From Sporosarcina sp. NCCP-2716 (lineage in GTDB: Bacteria > Bacillota > Bacilli > Bacillales_A > Planococcaceae), in assembly GCF_023707985.1 (NCBI RefSeq), contig NZ_BRCF01000002.1, forward strand, positions 69,351 to 133,350: a DNA stretch of 64,000 bases. The letters are read 5' to 3'. The notes below the pieces were generated by a model. It ran no database searches and was not told where the DNA came from. It saw only the letters and a program-made list of their open reading frames with translations. The position numbers and the translations under genes were made by a program. Shown piece after piece: positions 34,530 through 42,881 of this stretch. Numbering within the stretch: position 1 is the stretch's first letter; every line of letters begins with the position of its first letter.

Positions 34530-34629
34530 GTTATGTGCGTTTTTCGCGATTTATGAGCGGTTTCTCAACTTTATGAGCGGTTACCATAACTTTATGAGCG
34601 TTTCCCACAACATTATGAGCACGTTCCCG
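34530..34629 (-). repeat. 20-bp periodic array, CGCTCATAAA family, 5 units
   Basis: Five units with a 20-bp period, core TTTATGAGCG on the plus strand. It starts about 20 bp after the methyltransferase stop codon, in the sense direction of that gene, and runs up to its terminator. The first and last units are degenerate. Confidence 0.88.
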
Positions 34630-34648
34630 CTCTCACCCGCAACACCCG

Positions 34649-35842
34649 TCACTTCAACTTCTGGATAATACACACTTTCAGGTAGTTGAATTCTGGATAA
34701 TCCCGGTTTGTGCGGAAGTCCTTCGGCAGCGAGGAGTCTTCCAGGATTTTATAGCGGTGGCCTGCGGCTTTGAAGGCGTCGTCGATGAACGTCTTGAACT
34801 TTTTCATGCTGAAGCTCGCGTTGTTCGTCGAGGCGACGATGATGCCGTTCTTTTCCGTGATCGCGATCGCGTCCTGCAGCAGCGCCGGGTAGTCCTTCGC
34901 CGAGCTGAATGTCATCTTCTTGGAACGGGCGAAACTCGGCGGATCGAGTACGACGACGTCGAACTTCAGCTCATGCCGCTTCGCATACCGGAAGTAGTCG
35001 AAGACGTCCATCACTTTGATGTCCTGCGCTTCGTAGTCGATGCCGTTGACGCTGAACTGCTCGATCGTTTTCGCCAGACTGCGTTTCGCGAGGTCGACAC
35101 TCGTCGTCTTCACAGCACCGCCGAGCGCGGCTGCGACTGAGAAGGCGCCGGTGTACGAAAACGTGTTCAATACGTGCTTGCCTTCCGAATAATGGTCGCG
35201 CAGTGCTTCCCGCACGTCGCGCTGATCGAGGAAGACGCCTGTCATTGCGCCGTCGTTCAGATCGACCGCGAAGTTCATGCCGTTCTCTTTGACGATGATC
35301 GGGAAATCGCCAGGTGTGCCGGAGACGTAATCATCCTGGTCGATGTACTGCCCTTTCGTGTCGAAGCGTTTCTTCTCATAGACCGCTTTCGCGTCCGTGA
35401 TCTTGTCCAGCACGCCATAGACGTGATGCTTCATGGAGTAGATGCCTTCGCTGTACCAGCTCACCATGTAGTAGCCATCGAAATAGTCGATTGTCAGGCC
35501 GCCGATGCCGTCGCCTTCGCCGTTGAACAGGCGGTAGGCGGTCGTCTGCGTGTTCATGCGGAAGCTTTCACGTCGTTCGAACGCGGCGGTCATCCGGGAT
35601 TCGAAGAACGTAAAGTCGATCGCTTCGTCCTCTTTTCGTGTCAGGACCCAGCCGATCCCTTTGTTCTGGTTGCCGTAATACCCTTTTGCGATGAATCTGC
35701 GGTTCCGGTCGATGAGTCGGAGCAGGCTCCCTTCGTCCTTTAGGGCATCCAGATTCATTACGGCATCTTTCAAGATGAGCGGATATCCTTTTTTCAGGCT
35801 GCTTGCGCTTTTATCGTTTACGAGTATATCTATCGTTTTCAT
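34649..35842 (-). CDS. Class I rRNA methyltransferase (RlmI-like)
   Basis: A 397-residue protein with an N-terminal PUA-like domain (KKGYPLILKDAVMNL and ARGYYGNQNK-type strands) and a C-terminal SAM-dependent methyltransferase domain with VLNTFSYTGAFSVAAALGGA and the catalytic region VVLDPPSFARSK. This is the layout of 23S rRNA cytosine-C5 methyltransferase RlmI and its B. subtilis homologue YwbD. The start at 35842 is taken because AAAGGATGACACA precedes it; the 17-codon extension has no site. Confidence 0.85.
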   Translation of the reverse strand: MKTIDILVNDKSASSLKKGYPLILKDAVMNLDALKDEGSLLRLIDRNRRFIAKGYYGNQNKGIGWVLTRKEDEAIDFTFFESRMTAAFERRESFRMNTQTTAYRLFNGEGDGIGGLTIDYFDGYYMVSWYSEGIYSMKHHVYGVLDKITDAKAVYEKKRFDTKGQYIDQDDYVSGTPGDFPIIVKENGMNFAVDLNDGAMTGVFLDQRDVREALRDHYSEGKHVLNTFSYTGAFSVAAALGGAVKTTSVDLAKRSLAKTIEQFSVNGIDYEAQDIKVMDVFDYFRYAKRHELKFDVVVLDPPSFARSKKMTFSSAKDYPALLQDAIAITEKNGIIVASTNNASFSMKKFKTFIDDAFKAAGHRYKILEDSSLPKDFRTNRDYPEFNYLKVCIIQKLK

Positions 35843-35931
35843 TGTGTCATCCTTTGTTTGCGTCCGGATTGACCGGCCGCGCATTTTCTCCATTATCGCA
35901 CGTTTCGGGCCGGATTGCGATGAGTTTCCTT

Positions 35932-36816
35932 CTAGCCGGCAGACTGTCCGCTCCGCCGCCGCGCCAGAAAACCGGGCTTCGTCTCCGCCAGCAGGATGGC
36001 TGCGAGGATCAATGCCGCACCGGCAAGCATCTGGAACGTGACTGTTTCATGCAGCATGAGGATGGAAAAGATCATGCCCCAGAGCGATTCCATCGACAGC
36101 AGGATGGCCGCTTTCGTTTCCGTAACGTGCTTTTGCGCGACGGTCTGCAGCAGGAACGCTATCGTCGTCGAGAACACTCCTAAATAGAGCAGCGACGCAG
36201 CAGATTCCGGTGTGACAGGCAGCGCCGCTTCCCCGCGTATGCCGACGGTGATCCAGGCGATGGCGGCCGCTGCTGTCATCTGGACGAGTGTCAGTGTGAT
36301 GGCGTCTTCCGTCTTCACGAACTGGCCCGTATAGAAAATATGGAACGCGAACAGCACCGCACATAGCAGCGACAGCACATCCCCCGGATTGACGGACAGC
36401 GAACCGTTCAGCGACAGCAGCGCAATCCCGATCATGGCAAGAAATGCCCCGGCCACTTCGTATGCGCCCACTTTTCTGTGATACAGAACAAACGCGATGA
36501 ACGGAACGACGAGCACATTGACCGCTGTCAGAAATGCATTGTTCGATGGTGTGGTGAATTGCAGGCCGACTGTCTGAAGCGCGAACGCCCCGTATAGGAA
36601 AACGCCGAGCAGACTCCCTTTCAGGACAGCGGCGAGTGACAATCCGGCCAACTTCCGATGGAACACGACAATCAGCAGCAACGCCCCGATTGCAAATCGT
36701 CCCGCCAATATCTGATACGGCGTGAAGTAATCCAGCGCAATCGCAGAGACCGGAAACCCCGTCCCCCAAATGATGGCCGTCACGAGCAGGCCGATTTCCC
36801 CAATGTATTTCCGCAT
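35932..36816 (-). CDS. EamA/DMT-family transporter
   Basis: A 294-residue drug/metabolite transporter with two five-helix EamA repeats. It has AIIWGTGFPVSAIALDY in helix 1, and LLSMESLWGMIFSILML in the second half. Substrate is unknown; relatives export amino acids or other metabolites. The ATG follows GGGGGAAATGGG. It stands alone. Confidence 0.88.
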   Translation of the reverse strand: MRKYIGEIGLLVTAIIWGTGFPVSAIALDYFTPYQILAGRFAIGALLLIVVFHRKLAGLSLAAVLKGSLLGVFLYGAFALQTVGLQFTTPSNNAFLTAVNVLVVPFIAFVLYHRKVGAYEVAGAFLAMIGIALLSLNGSLSVNPGDVLSLLCAVLFAFHIFYTGQFVKTEDAITLTLVQMTAAAAIAWITVGIRGEAALPVTPESAASLLYLGVFSTTIAFLLQTVAQKHVTETKAAILLSMESLWGMIFSILMLHETVTFQMLAGAALILAAILLAETKPGFLARRRSGQSAG

Positions 36817-36879
36817 CCCATTTCCCCCTGTCTCCCTTCAGTATACAAGGGAACAAGAGGCGGACGGAAGAACAAATTG

Positions 36880-36907
36880 AAAACCCCCGGGGTCAGCCCC
36901 CGGAGGT
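36880..36907 (-). terminator. Terminator of cstA
   Basis: GC-rich hairpin CCGGGG-N5-CCCCGG extended by further pairs, followed by TTTTC on the minus strand, just after the stop codon. Confidence 0.75.
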
Positions 36908-36914
36908 CCATCAG

Positions 36915-38396
36915 TTATTCAGGTGCGGCCGCCGTGGCAGCCCCGGCCAGGGCATCGTCCCAGTCCGGCGCTTCGACTTCAAGCGGTACTTGGTTCCTCC
37001 GCGCTTTCACAGCTGCGAAGAAGAACAATGCGACGAGGAAGATCGAGATGACACTTGCGCCGATCAGCGATACTTCCATCGGCAGGCGGAAACCGATCTG
37101 AGCGTTCAGGATGTACGTCGTCGTCGCCATCAGCATGAATGTGCCCGGTACGAGGGCGATCCAATAATTCTTCCCGGCGATGAACAGATACATCGCAGCG
37201 ACGAACAGTGCAATGACTGCTGTCGACTGGTTCGCCCAGGAGAAGTACCGCCACAGGATGTCGAAATCGACGAATGTCAAGGCGATTGATACCGCGAACA
37301 GCGGCAGGGCGATCCAGAGACGGCTGGACATTTTAAGCTGCGGAAGCTTGAAATAGTCCGCTATGATCATCCGGGCGCTCCGGAACGCCGTATCGCCTGA
37401 TGTGATCGGCAGGATGATGACGCCGAGGATGGCGAGCGTGCCGCCGATTGCACCAAGCATGAGTGTCGATGCTTCACTGACGATCATCGCAGGACCGCCT
37501 GCAGCGAGCAGTTCGTTCAGGCCGACCGGGCCGTTGAACAGTGCCATTCCGGCAGCTGCCCAGATCATTGCGATGATGCCTTCTGCGATCATCATGCCGT
37601 AGAAGATCTTACGTCCCTGTTTTTCACGCTGTGTCGTACGCGAGATGATCGGCGTCTGTGTCGCGTGGAATCCGGACAGCGCCCCGCACGAAATGGTCAG
37701 GAACAGCAGCGGGAAGATCGGAATGTTATCCGGGTGCAGGTTCGACAAGGACAGTTCCGGGATCGGCGCGCCTTTGATGAGCATTCCGCCGCCGACACCA
37801 ACTGCGCTGATGATGAGCAGCAGGCCGAAGATCGGGTAGAAGCGGCCGATGATCTTATCGATCGGCAGCAGCGTCGCCAGGATGTAATAGATGAAAATAG
37901 CGGCAACGATGAGGCCCATCGCCATCCAGCCGTTCATCAGGTTATACAGGAGACCGGCCGGTGCCGAGACGAACACCGTTCCGACAAGCAGCAGCAGCAA
38001 AATTGCGAAAGCGTTTACAAGATGCTTCATGAATTTACCGAGGAACTTCCCTGCAAGTTCCGGCAAGTGGGCACCGCGGTTGCGGATTGAGATCATCCCT
38101 GTCAGATAGTCATGTACCGCACCTGCAAAAATGGCACCGAGTACGATCCACAGGAATGCGACCGGCCCGTAAAGCGCCCCCATGATCGGTCCGAAAATCG
38201 GTCCGACGCCAGCGATGTTCAATAGTTGGATCAATGAATTCTTTTTCGTGTTCATCGGCACGTAGTCGACGCCGTCCTGGTTGGCGAACGCCGGTGTCTG
38301 GCGTTCCTCCTTCACACCGAATACCCGCTCGACGAATTTGCCGTACGTGAAGTACCCGACAATCAGAAGTGCCACCCCAAATAGAAACGTATACAT
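36915..38396 (-). CDS. cstA: CstA-family transporter
   Basis: A 493-residue transporter of the carbon starvation CstA family, with about 13-15 helices and the family motifs GVGPIFGPIMGALYGP and SGFHATQTPIISRTTQREKQGR. It is shorter than E. coli CstA/BtsT (about 700), as in many Firmicutes. Relatives take up pyruvate or peptides. The LytTR/LytS genes lie immediately upstream, and a direct-repeat operator precedes the promoter, so pyruvate or another overflow metabolite is the likely substrate. The ATG follows GGGGGATAT. Confidence 0.87.
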   Translation of the reverse strand: MYTFLFGVALLIVGYFTYGKFVERVFGVKEERQTPAFANQDGVDYVPMNTKKNSLIQLLNIAGVGPIFGPIMGALYGPVAFLWIVLGAIFAGAVHDYLTGMISIRNRGAHLPELAGKFLGKFMKHLVNAFAILLLLLVGTVFVSAPAGLLYNLMNGWMAMGLIVAAIFIYYILATLLPIDKIIGRFYPIFGLLLIISAVGVGGGMLIKGAPIPELSLSNLHPDNIPIFPLLFLTISCGALSGFHATQTPIISRTTQREKQGRKIFYGMMIAEGIIAMIWAAAGMALFNGPVGLNELLAAGGPAMIVSEASTLMLGAIGGTLAILGVIILPITSGDTAFRSARMIIADYFKLPQLKMSSRLWIALPLFAVSIALTFVDFDILWRYFSWANQSTAVIALFVAAMYLFIAGKNYWIALVPGTFMLMATTTYILNAQIGFRLPMEVSLIGASVISIFLVALFFFAAVKARRNQVPLEVEAPDWDDALAGAATAAAPE

Positions 38397-38433
38397 ATAT
38401 CCCCCGTCCTTTCTCTGTTAGAAGTCTATACTG

Positions 38434-38520
38434 ATTATAAAACAAACATTCTAACAACTTGAGATCCAGGAGATAACATGTCGGTTTCGCCGTCTGACAT
38501 GCCGTTTTTCCAATCTGACG
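38434..38520 (-). promoter_or_regulatory. cstA promoter with tandem LytTR-type repeats
   Basis: On the minus strand TATAAT (38434-38439) has a poor -35 sequence 17 bp upstream. Directly beyond it lie two 21-bp direct repeats (plus strand 38479-38499 and 38500-38520), of the form TGYCGKTTTYSCMRTCTGACR. LytTR regulators bind tandem short repeats about two helical turns apart, upstream of weak promoters. Binding by the adjacent regulator is inferred. Confidence 0.55.
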
Positions 38521-38529
38521 TGCAGCCTG

Positions 38530-39249
38530 TCACTGTTCCAGTTTATCCCGCAGCGCCTTGGCGTAATTCCGGCTGACGGACAGCTGCTCCTTCCGGCCTT
38601 CCAGCTCCAGCTGATATGCCCCGTTGAACCACGGCGACAGACGCCTGACATGCAGCAGATTCACAAGATAGCTTTTGTGGATACGGAAGAAGGAAAACGG
38701 GACGAGCCGCGTCTCCAGTTCCTTCAATGGCAGTCTGACCTCATACTCCCGGCATTGCGTCACGATGCGCGTCCGGTTGTCTTCCCGGCAGACGTACAGG
38801 ATATCCGGGATCGGCAAATAATCGATCTCCCCGTCCTGCTCGATAGCAAGTTTCCCGAGCGGCGGCGTCCGGACGGTTTCCTGCGTCCGTTTCGCCCGAA
38901 TCCGGTCGAGTGTCTGCTGGAGCTGCTCTTCGTCATACGGCTTCAGCAGATAATCGACCGCATCCACCCGGAACGCATCTGCCGCGAATTGCGGGTAGGC
39001 GGTCGCAAAGACGAGGTGGGGCGGCTTTTTCAGCCCATTTGCGATGAGGGCAGCTTCCAGACCGTTCATCTTAGGCATTTCGACGTCCAGAAAGAGGACA
39101 TCCGGCTCCAATTCGATCGTTTTCATGACTGCCGCGTCACCGGAATCCGCTTCCCCCACCACGTCCACGTCAGGGTGATGTCCGAGCAGGTAGATCAGCT
39201 CCTCGCGCGCGTAGCGTTCGTCGTCGGCGACAATGACCCGTATGCTCAC
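38530..39249 (-). CDS. LytTR response regulator
   Basis: A 239-residue response regulator: receiver domain with the acidic pair DDE at residues 10-12, the phosphoacceptor Asp in DVLFLDVEMP near 55 and the conserved Lys in LLKPYDE; then a C-terminal LytTR DNA-binding domain with LPFSFFRIHKSYLVNL-type (VPFSFFRIHKSYLVNLLHV). It is the partner of the LytS-like kinase, whose gene overlaps it by 4 bp. The GTG start follows GAGGAGGTGCATAC. Confidence 0.92.
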   Translation of the reverse strand: MSIRVIVADDERYAREELIYLLGHHPDVDVVGEADSGDAAVMKTIELEPDVLFLDVEMPKMNGLEAALIANGLKKPPHLVFATAYPQFAADAFRVDAVDYLLKPYDEEQLQQTLDRIRAKRTQETVRTPPLGKLAIEQDGEIDYLPIPDILYVCREDNRTRIVTQCREYEVRLPLKELETRLVPFSFFRIHKSYLVNLLHVRRLSPWFNGAYQLELEGRKEQLSVSRNYAKALRDKLEQ

Positions 39250-40994
39250 GTATGCACCTCCTCTTTCTTAACGCCCGGAATGGAGAACCGGACAATCGTG
39301 CCCTTTCCATCCGGAGCCAGGAACCGGAGCCCTGCCTCTTCCCCAAATGTCATGACGAGCCGGCGGTGGACATTGTAGAGGCCCATTCCAGTCCCCGTCT
39401 CGGACGCCACCGGCTCTTGGCCGAGCAGCGGCACCCGTTCTTCTGTGATGCCCTTGCCGTTGTCCCGCACGGTGATGACCGTCTCCTCGGCCTCCAGCCG
39501 GATCGAGACGGTCACAACACTGCCGCTCGCCATATCGGCGATGCCGTGTTTGATGGCATTCTCGACGATCGGCTGCAGGGTGAGCGGCGGGATGAGCCGG
39601 GACAGCAGCGACGGATCGACGTCCAGACCGACCGTCAGCTTGTCGACGAACCGGGCCTGCTCGATCTGCAAATATGCCTGGACGTGGGCGAGTTCCTGCT
39701 CGAGTGTCACCCGAGCCGCCGTTGTCCCTTCAACATTCTGCCGCAGGAACTTCGACAACGACGTGAGCAGCTGGCGGGCCTGATCGGGATCGGTGCGTAT
39801 CAATGAAATGATGACGTTCAGCGAATTGAAGAAGAAGTGCGGGCTGATCTGCGCCTGCAACGCTTTGATCTCCGCGTCTTTCGCCAATTCGTGCGCCTGG
39901 CCCGCCGCAGCAATCTCCAGCTGATCGCTCAGCAGTGAACTGAGCCCGTCGATCAGTTCGATCGTGACATCGGTGATCGCCTTTTCGGACGGATAATACA
40001 GTTTGAGCGTTCCGACGACTTCCTCCCGGCACTTCAGCGGCGCGATGACGGCCGCGCCGAGCGGGCAGCCGTCCCGGATGCAGTGGATCGCCCCGTCATC
40101 CGCCACGACGCGTCCTCCATGCTTCAGCACTTCTTTCGTAATGTGTGTCTGGATCGGACTGTGCGCCCGGTGGTGATCACTTGCGACGCCGACATGGGCG
40201 AGGATTTCGTGCTGGTCCGTCATGGCGACGGCACTCGGCGACAATTCGCGATACAGGATGCGGCACACTTCCTCGGATGTTTGGGGCGTCATCCCCTTCC
40301 TTAGATGGGCGAGCGTCTGATTGGCGATCCGCAATGTTTTCTGCGCCTGCAAAGCGGTCGCCCTGTCCTGATCGGCCAGCACGTTATAGACGATGAGCAG
40401 GAAGATGGCCGTCCCGACACCGTTTGCGACAATCATCGGCAGGCCGATCGTCTGCACGAGCGCCCAGCTTTCGGAAAACGGCTTCGCCAGCACGAGGATG
40501 AGCCCCATCTGCATCGCTTCCGCGAAGGCACCGATCAAAAACGCCATGACAGGATGGACCGTTTTCCCTTTCTTATAGAAGTAACTCGCCAGGACACCCG
40601 ACAGGATCGTCGACAGGCCGCATGAAAATGCAGTGAACCCGCCGAGCGTCATACGGTGGAGGCCGGCGATCAGTCCTGCCCCGAGGCCGAGCCGCCAGCC
40701 CCCGAGCAGTCCCGCGACCACAATGCCGATGACCCGTGAATTGGCGATCGCCTCATCCCCCGCCAGATTCATCGAAACGCTGTTGAAATGCAGCGTACCC
40801 GTACTGAAGGCGACTCCGAAATAGGTACCGATGATACCGAATGCACCGAAGAAAAGAATCGCATTCACCGTCTGGCGGCGGGTAAGCGTATCCTGGTGAA
40901 TGAGCTGTTTGAAAAACCGGAACCGTGTCAGGATGAACGCCACCGCCACGATCGTCCCGACGCGCTCCAGCATGATGATCAGCAGATCGAGCAT
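39246..40994 (-). CDS. LytS/BtsS-like sensor histidine kinase
   Basis: A 582-residue sensor kinase: six N-terminal helices of the 5TMR-LYT type (to about residue 190), a GAF domain (about 225-360), a His_kinase domain with the phosphoacceptor in QISPHFFFNSLNVI near 385, and an HATPase domain with IVENAIKHG and GMGLYNV. It senses an extracellular or membrane signal. BtsS of E. coli, which senses pyruvate, and B. subtilis LytS share this layout. The ATG follows AAAAGGATGG. Confidence 0.9.
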   Translation of the reverse strand: MLDLLIIMLERVGTIVAVAFILTRFRFFKQLIHQDTLTRRQTVNAILFFGAFGIIGTYFGVAFSTGTLHFNSVSMNLAGDEAIANSRVIGIVVAGLLGGWRLGLGAGLIAGLHRMTLGGFTAFSCGLSTILSGVLASYFYKKGKTVHPVMAFLIGAFAEAMQMGLILVLAKPFSESWALVQTIGLPMIVANGVGTAIFLLIVYNVLADQDRATALQAQKTLRIANQTLAHLRKGMTPQTSEEVCRILYRELSPSAVAMTDQHEILAHVGVASDHHRAHSPIQTHITKEVLKHGGRVVADDGAIHCIRDGCPLGAAVIAPLKCREEVVGTLKLYYPSEKAITDVTIELIDGLSSLLSDQLEIAAAGQAHELAKDAEIKALQAQISPHFFFNSLNVIISLIRTDPDQARQLLTSLSKFLRQNVEGTTAARVTLEQELAHVQAYLQIEQARFVDKLTVGLDVDPSLLSRLIPPLTLQPIVENAIKHGIADMASGSVVTVSIRLEAEETVITVRDNGKGITEERVPLLGQEPVASETGTGMGLYNVHRRLVMTFGEEAGLRFLAPDGKGTIVRFSIPGVKKEEVHT

Positions 40995-41076
40995 CCCGGC
41001 ACCATCCTTTTCACTAATTATAAAATAAATTCCGTCTATTTTAAAGAAGAGAATGCATTTGCATCCTCCCCAAACT

Positions 41077-42090
41077 TTATTCCGCTAAAAATCGAGCGAC
41101 GATCTCCTTGACCGTACCGCTGCCGGACCGGGCCACTTCCGTACCTGCCCACAGCGACAGGAATTCCGCATTCCCTTGAACGGCCGCTTCCTTCCGCAGC
41201 CGTTTCGTCAAGTCATTCTGTATCGGGTATGGCGCAATCGGCGAACCGGCCATCTGATCGATGAATGCATTGCGGATCCCGCGCGCCGGCCGTCCTGAAA
41301 AGACGGACGTGATGACGGTCGGGTCCCCAGCTGCCTCAAGGACGGCCCCCTTATAGGCAGGCGCCGCCCCGCTCTCGTCCGCCGCGAGCAGCACCGTGCC
41401 GATCTGGACAGCTGCCGCTCCGGCTGCGAGCAGCTCACGCATCCGGCTGGCCGTCGCGATGCCTCCTGCTGCGATTAGCGGTATCTCAAGTTTTTCCGTC
41501 GCTTCGGCAAGCAGTCCGTCCAGGGTGACGAGCGGACCGTCCGGCTCGAACGATCCCCGGTGTCCCCCCGCTTCCGCCCCTTGGAGAACGACCATATCCA
41601 TCCCGAGCTCTTCAACGGCAACGGCTTCTTCAACTGTCGTTGCAGTGCCGGCGACGATGATGCCGGAGTCCTGCAGTGCTTGCACCGATTCGCGTGCCGG
41701 CAGTCCGAATGTGAACGAACAGACCGCAGGCTTCTCTTCCAGAACGACCTGCAGCTGCCGCTCATAATCCGGTTCGGACAGCGGCGCCTTCCAGAACGGC
41801 AGGCCCAGTTTCCCGCCGATCGGCTGCAGCGCAAGGTACGCATTGCGGATGTCCTCCTGGACGAATGGCGGGTCGTCCGGAACGAACAGATTCACCGAAA
41901 ACGGCAGATCGGTCAGCTTTCGTACATCCGAAATCGCTTCCCGTGTCGCGTCCGCTGTCAGATACCCGGCACCGATTGAGCCGAGCAGCCCTGCTTCCGC
42001 ACTCGCCGCGGTGAATTCGGGAGTCGTGACGCCTGCCATCGGTGCCTGGATGATCGGATACTTGATGTTCAATGAATGAAGTGGATTCAT
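41077..42090 (-). CDS. Nitronate monooxygenase family flavoprotein
   Basis: A 337-residue TIM-barrel FMN enzyme of the nitronate monooxygenase (2-nitropropane dioxygenase) family. It has YPIIQAPMAGVTTPEFTAA at the start, GAEAGGHRG near residue 170 for FMN binding with the catalytic His, and LIAAGGIATASRM. It oxidises alkyl nitronates such as propionate-3-nitronate. The ATG follows GAGGAGGAGACCG. It is close upstream of nothing obviously related. Confidence 0.9.
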   Translation of the reverse strand: MNPLHSLNIKYPIIQAPMAGVTTPEFTAASAEAGLLGSIGAGYLTADATREAISDVRKLTDLPFSVNLFVPDDPPFVQEDIRNAYLALQPIGGKLGLPFWKAPLSEPDYERQLQVVLEEKPAVCSFTFGLPARESVQALQDSGIIVAGTATTVEEAVAVEELGMDMVVLQGAEAGGHRGSFEPDGPLVTLDGLLAEATEKLEIPLIAAGGIATASRMRELLAAGAAAVQIGTVLLAADESGAAPAYKGAVLEAAGDPTVITSVFSGRPARGIRNAFIDQMAGSPIAPYPIQNDLTKRLRKEAAVQGNAEFLSLWAGTEVARSGSGTVKEIVARFLAE

Positions 42091-42107
42091 CGGTCTCCTC
42101 CTCGTAT

Positions 42108-42302
42108 TCAGTCTAAAATGTCACACACCCGGCCGACTTGTCCGTCCTCGAGCCGCACTTTGATGCCGTGCGGGTGGTGCGCCGAGTTCGTCAGCAGGTC
42201 TTTGACGATCCCTTCCGTCTTCACACCGCTGCGCTGATCCTTTTTCAAGATGACATTCACCCGCAGTCCGGGGCGCACATCGCTTCGGTTTTTCCCGTCC
42301 AT
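42108..42302 (-). CDS. ywbE: YwbE-family protein (DUF2196)
   Basis: A 64-residue conserved protein of the YwbE family: RPGLRVNVILKKDQRSG, GIVKDLLTNSAHHPHGIKV and a terminal GQVGRVCDIL. It has an SH3-like RNA- or ribosome-binding look, function unknown. The ATG at 42302 lies 8 bases after AAGGAG; an ATG two codons upstream and a GTG are closer to the site and less likely. Confidence 0.85.
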   Translation of the reverse strand: MDGKNRSDVRPGLRVNVILKKDQRSGVKTEGIVKDLLTNSAHHPHGIKVRLEDGQVGRVCDILD

Positions 42303-42370
42303 GTCCATCACTCCTTTTCTTCTAGTTTAGCATAGTTCCCATAGCAGCTTTTGCGCAAAAATCTTTCTAG

Positions 42371-42412
42371 TTGACGGCCGATAGTTTATCCCCTAAACTA
42401 GTATTTAGTTTA
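42371..42412 (+). promoter_or_regulatory. marR promoter with three alternating operator half-sites
   Basis: TTGACG (42371-42376), 17 bp and TAAACT (42394-42399) form the promoter. Three half-sites alternate in orientation with 5-bp spacing: TAGTTTA (42382-42388), TAAACTA (42394-42400) and TAGTTTA (42406-42412). The middle one covers the -10. Repression by the MarR protein encoded next is inferred. Confidence 0.65.
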
Positions 42413-42425
42413 TGGGGGTGAACTT

Positions 42426-42881
42426 ATGAAAAAGGAAATGATGCAGGAAGCGATTGAACTGTTCGAGGAAGTAATCATTTACGGAACAGAGCACTTCCTG
42501 AAAACGGTTCAGGCACCGCTGCTCGACAAGTATTCCCCCGAGCAGATTCAGACGCTCAAACTGCTGGCGGCATACGGCTCGCTGTCCAACAGCAAGCTGG
42601 CGGAACTGCAGGGTGTGCACAAAAGCGCTATCACTGCGCGCATTAAGAAACTGGAAGATAAAGGGTTCGTCCAGACAGCACGTTCGACGCACGATCAGCG
42701 TGCTAAAGTCGTCCAGCTGACGGAAGCAGGGCGGCAGGCGCTTGCCGATTCGAACGCGGCCATCAACGACTCGATCGCCACGCTGTTCGACGGTGAAATC
42801 TCGGAAGAGGAACTGAGTCAATTCGTACAGACATTCCGTAAATTGAAAGATATTTTAAAGATGAAGGAGCTTGACAAATGA
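42426..42881 (+). CDS. MarR-family transcriptional regulator
   Basis: A 151-residue winged-helix regulator: LKLLAAYGSLSNSKLAELQGVHKSAITARIKKLEDKGFV is the recognition region and QTARSTHDQRAKVVQLTEAG the wing. It probably represses its own operon through the operator upstream and responds to a substrate of the MMPL transporter. The ATG follows GGGGGTGAACTT. It overlaps the transporter gene by 4 bp (ATGA). Confidence 0.9.
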   Translation: MKKEMMQEAIELFEEVIIYGTEHFLKTVQAPLLDKYSPEQIQTLKLLAAYGSLSNSKLAELQGVHKSAITARIKKLEDKGFVQTARSTHDQRAKVVQLTEAGRQALADSNAAINDSIATLFDGEISEEELSQFVQTFRKLKDILKMKELDK

